Of a DNA stretch of 64,000 nucleotides, positions 60,151-64,000 are shown one piece after another (position 1 is the first letter of the stretch; each line of letters begins with the position of its first letter). The DNA is taken from NCBI RefSeq assembly GCF_963924675.1, contig NC_089232.1, positions 48,028,522 through 48,092,521 on the forward strand. Direction: 5' to 3'. This stretch comes from Phocoena phocoena. Taxonomy: Eukaryota; Chordata; Mammalia; Artiodactyla; Phocoenidae. The position numbers and the translations under genes were made by a program. The notes below the pieces were generated by a model, which saw only the letters and a list, made by a program, of their open reading frames with translations, was not told the origin of the DNA and did no database searches.

Positions 60151-62097
60151 CTTCTGATTTCCATAAATAGAATACAAACATTAGGCTGCGATTGTTAGTA
60201 TAGGTTTCTGAAAAACTCAAGCAAATAACCAGAAAGATAAGTGACTTACCACACAGTTTTTTTGTTTTTTGTTTTTCCTGATGTTGTAATCTTGTTTTTG
60301 GTGTCAGTGATTTTTGGTCCTCTGCTCACCAAAGCAATTGGCACAAAGCTGTTCCTACCGTGGATGACCACTAAATAATTGTTGACAGATTGAAAGTTAT
60401 AATCATAGGTCTTAGATCTTTTTCATCAAAACAACAGTAACAGTACTGTAATATAATGAAGGAGGACTTTAGAAAGAACAAAAATGAGGATAATTTCCAT
60501 GCTAAACTGGATCCCAAGAGGGAAAAGACTGCCGTATTAGTGTCTATGGTTTATAAGGGAATATATATTAATCCATAAATATTTAGCTCTGAATTTTTAA
60601 TTGATAAATCTGTATCCAATACATCAGAAACATTTATACAGATATCAATTTTTTAGAGGGAAAGGACAGTCTGAGTATTAAAAATGGAAATAAAATTAAT
60701 CGTTGACGCAGTTACTGGAGAGGGAGAGCTGCACATACCGTATTATCTGCATCTTGTCCACATTATTAGTGACAAGCATTTTGTCCACACCTTCCCCGTA
60801 GGACCCTTCCAATTTATTCATCTGTCACTAAAAAAAGAGATACCTATAACCAACCTGTATATATTTCTATTAGACTTTAACTTCCACTCCCCCTACAAAA
60901 AAGATTTTGAAGCCTTTCTCTTTTTTTTCTTGCATCCCTTCTGTTTCTCTGAATAATCCTTTTGTCCCTATTATGTCTTATATGTTTTCATACAAAACAT
61001 ACCCACCACGCTTAGAAATAACCCTTACTTGAGCTGAGTAAGATGATGCAGTACTGTGACATTCCCTGGCCACTTAGTTACTCTTCGTTTGTCTTTTGAC
61101 AACTCTAGCTTCTCAGCATTGCCCCCCACCATTGCCAAACGTGGTGTTTTGGTGAGTGATGGGTCTGGTGGGTTGTTGGAAGGCACAGAATGAATGTATT
61201 TTGGAAATGGAGACTAAGGACTTCACTGGAACTGCAACCAAGTGTAATTGCACATGTGAAGTGAGCCCTGAGGGGAAAAAAGAAGGGGAAAGAATGTAAC
61301 CCTTCTTCGCTTCACTTTTTAAATATTCTTAGGTCTTTTAGGTTGAAGCACTGACTCAGAACAGGATGGTAAGGGCTTCAGCATAATGAAAGAATGATGC
61401 CATTTGCTTTAAGATCTCAGTGGAGATAAGATTTATCTGCCAGGCTGTTAATGAATCCAGCAGTTTATTTTTGAGTTGTGCTTCCTATCAAGGAGGGAGT
61501 GCACTTCACTCAATATTTTCATCTCAGAAAAATTAAATCTCTACTGATAGCCACTTTCTGGACCCCCAAACAAATCATTATTGCTTTGAGAGTTTGCCAG
61601 GTGGGTTTTATTCTAGAAAAAATGGTACAATTTTATATTGAAAGCCTGTAATGCAATATCATGTTTACAAGCCTGATTTCAACCATCTTGATTTCTGATT
61701 TAAAAGCCTGAAATTTTCAGGTGTCAAAAGGCTCGAGCTTAAGTACTCTGCATAGTATGTCTAAAATTGTAACAGAATGATTTGCAAATACATAACATGG
61801 CTCCAGTGCCTTAGCAAAGGACTACTTTTTCTTTTAAGTAGGCTTTAAATATGTGGTATTTTTCTTCGAGACTTCTGTATTTCCAAGCCAATCATTGCTG
61901 TTACTCTCACACTGTAAAGTAAGTTGCATCTTGTGTTTGAGTGGAGAAAGCTGTTCCTCAACTTAAATGGAAATCTCAAAATTCAGACTTTTTTCCAACA
62001 AAAGAGTCTGGGTTTTATTCAGATAGCAGCCGTCCAAGCTTGAAAAGGAGTCAGCACAGATGTCCTTGAAAATAATTGTGCCCAAACACTGAGATAG
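60151..62097. other. Unique non-coding sequence
   Basis: About 1.9 kb without recognised gene. A 90-codon plus frame at 60684-60956 ('MEIKLIVDAVTGEGELHIPY') matches nothing I know. A paired GATA motif at 61424-61438 is listed separately. Confidence 0.45.
61424..61438. promoter_or_regulatory. Palindromic paired GATA motif
   Basis: agataa gat ttatct is a perfect inverted repeat of two AGATAA sites separated by three bases, followed by G. A candidate GATA-factor site by motif only. Confidence 0.35.
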
Positions 62098-62109
62098 TGG
62101 TGCTGCTTT

Positions 62110-62451
62110 GTTTTTTGGGTTTTTTTTTTAAGTTAACCATTTAAAAAATTTATCTATTTTTGCTACGTTGGGTCTTTGTTGCTACACCGGGCTGTCTCTA
62201 GTTGCGTTGAGTTGGCTTCTCATTGCGGTGGCTTCTCTTGTTGCGGAGCATAGGCTCTAGGCGTGTGGGCTTCAGTAGTTGTGTCACAAGGGCTCAGTAG
62301 TTGTGGCTCATGGGCTCAGTAGTGTGGCTTGCGGGCTGGCGCACGGGCTTAGTTGCTCCGCGGCAAGTGGGATCTTCCCAGACCTGGGATCAAACCTGTG
62401 TCCCCTGCATTGACAGGCGAATTCTTAACCACCGCGCCACCAGGGAAGTCC
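62110..62451 (-). mobile_element. CHRL-type tRNA-derived SINE
   Basis: Long CHR subtype on the minus strand, with 'cagtagttgtg' repeats in the body and the head ending 'ccaccagggaagtcc'. An exact 12-bp target-site duplication, tggtgctgcttt, is at 62098-62109 and 62452-62463. The plus frame at 62301-62576 is a SINE artefact. Confidence 0.94.
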
Positions 62452-62463
62452 TGGTGCTGCTTT

Positions 62464-64000
62464 TTATGTCGATGTTTTGTTCATCACGACCACATAGAAA
62501 TTTTCTGAAGACACAGAGTTTAAAAATATATATATTAACTTGCTTTATTTGTGTCTTTATTAGCAATGCCTGTTGACGAATATGTAGAGCTTAATTCAAC
62601 CATCCACTTGAGTTCTAACCTCAATGAAGCATTTGGCTTCAAAGTTTGTCTTAATCCATTCTGAAAAAAAATCTATGTGAATAAAACATGCTGAGCTTCA
62701 CACCTGCTAATTTTAGGTGTTGAGAAAAAGAAAACATTTGCCCATCAATAAAATGTTGATATTTAGCTCTGTAACCAAAGCGCCCAGAAGCACATGGAAA
62801 GGTATAACAGAAGAAGATCCGTGCATCAGATTGCATCATGTTAAAGCAAGTTATGTAAGCCCTCATCATTCAGTGTTGGGTTGAATGAGTAACATGGTTG
62901 CTAGGCTTTGGTCTGAATTCCATGCTGTTGTCCATTTCCATCTATTTATATTGTCTTTTATGAGACAATAGCATTATACTCTAAATTAAAAGCCACAGAG
63001 GTAAGAATTGTATGAGTTCAAAAGGGAGGAAGATCACTGAAGAGGGGATAATCAGAAGTGGCTTCCTAGAGAAAATAGACCTTGACCTAGATCTTGAAGA
63101 ATTGTAGACTCATGGGGAATGATGAATCACTCCCCAGATAAATTGATGTCTTCATGTATCTTTTTTACAAAGATGTTAGTCTCTGAGCACATACTTCCAA
63201 AACCTCCATGTTAACTGTCTCTTCATTTTTCTCTTTAAGCCCTCCAAACAGAATCTACTTCAACAAAAGCATCAGTGAGCCACATAGAGTTCATCAGCCA
63301 TCATCCTTTAGAATGGGAAAGGAAGGCCATTTTTCACACCCCAAATTGACTCATAAAAAATACTGCTAGATTTATCTATTCACCAAAGTTCTTTCTCAGC
63401 CATGTAACTGCCAAGGGCTTTTTCACTGACTTTTCCCCCTCAGCCAAGTTCCTTCCTCCCTCCTGAATTTATTCTGGCAATGTCAAATTCCCTTTCCTTC
63501 CCTTTCTTAAAATTAACTCAGAGGGCACACAGGCTCAACTTTTACCCTGAAGTGAATCTATAAGTAATCCCTCAACAAAACACCTAGCTAATTAAAATAT
63601 TATCCATACCATTCAGTGCATATGGAACTAAAAAAGAAGGTAGTACTTAAAAAGTCCGTGTTCGCATCTAGAGTTGCGCATGAGTTTTGCCAGGTTGATC
63701 TACAAGTAATTTTAGAAGATTGGGCCTATGATAGGAATGTGAAAGGGCATTATCCCCTGTGGTGTCTGGTACACTGAATGTGGCAATTACTGTGAGAATG
63801 GGTTGGGCCACAGCTAGTTGTCTGATAATTATTCATGAATCAAAATCTATTGAATATCTAAATCAGTCATGCCCATAGGAACTCCTATAAGGGAATGGAA
63901 TATAGTATGGAAGTTATATGGAAACAGTGGAAATCACTGTTCTGAAAGATCAGAGAATACTGACACCATCAGAGAAAAATTAAATGAATTAAAACACAAA
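62464..64000. other. Mostly unique non-coding sequence
   Basis: No gene recognised. A faint old-repeat signature ('gtggcttcctagagaaaata', 'ccttgacctagatcttgaag') lies at 63050-63110. Confidence 0.45.

Noticed and set aside
60684..60956. Plus-strand 90-codon frame with a tidy N-terminus
   Set aside because: Nothing familiar in the protein; the frame ends in a pyrimidine-rich, low-complexity tail.

Overview
This window is mammalian nuclear DNA with no recognisable cellular protein-coding gene, rRNA or tRNA gene. It is AT-rich, and every open frame of any length is either part of a retrotransposon or a chance frame. The lineage call rests on the SINEs. Nine copies of tRNA-derived CHR-type elements are present, ending in the tRNA-like head 'agggaagccc' or 'agggaagtc' (reverse strand). 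This family is shared by cetaceans, hippos and ruminants. I see no bovine BovB/Bov-tA elements and no pig PRE-1 elements, and the short CHR subtype dominates, so a whale or dolphin genome is the most likely source. That is an inference from repeat content.

Layout. From 1 to about 12 kb the sequence is mostly unique, with old relics: MIR, L2, an L1M 3' end, and an L2 split by a MaLR-type LTR. From 12 to 25 kb there are five CHR SINEs and one 5'-truncated L1. From 25.6 to 32.3 kb there is a MER2-like DNA transposon, an old plus-strand L1 carrying a nested L1 3' end, and another minus-strand L1 abutting its tail. From 34.5 to 41.9 kb lies the main feature: a structurally full-length minus-strand L1 of about 7.4 kb. 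It has a 12-bp target-site duplication, a GC-rich 5' UTR promoter, ORF1 and ORF2 relics and a polyadenylation signal. A CHR SINE has inserted into its 5' UTR, and its reading frames carry stops and frameshifts. From 42 to 64 kb the sequence is again mostly unique, with an ERVL-type LTR, MIR, L2 and MER5A relics, three CHR SINEs and a short local duplication near 54 kb.

No genes act together here. The biology visible is the layered history of retroelement insertion: L2 and MIR first, then MaLR/ERVL LTRs and DNA transposons, then L1M elements, then younger L1s, and last the CHR SINEs. The window could be intergenic or lie inside a large intron; the sequence alone does not settle this. I found no convincing undescribed system. 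The observations most worth checking are the full-length L1, the microsatellite that replaces an L1 catalytic motif, the local duplication near 54 kb, and a few short inverted repeats in unique DNA.
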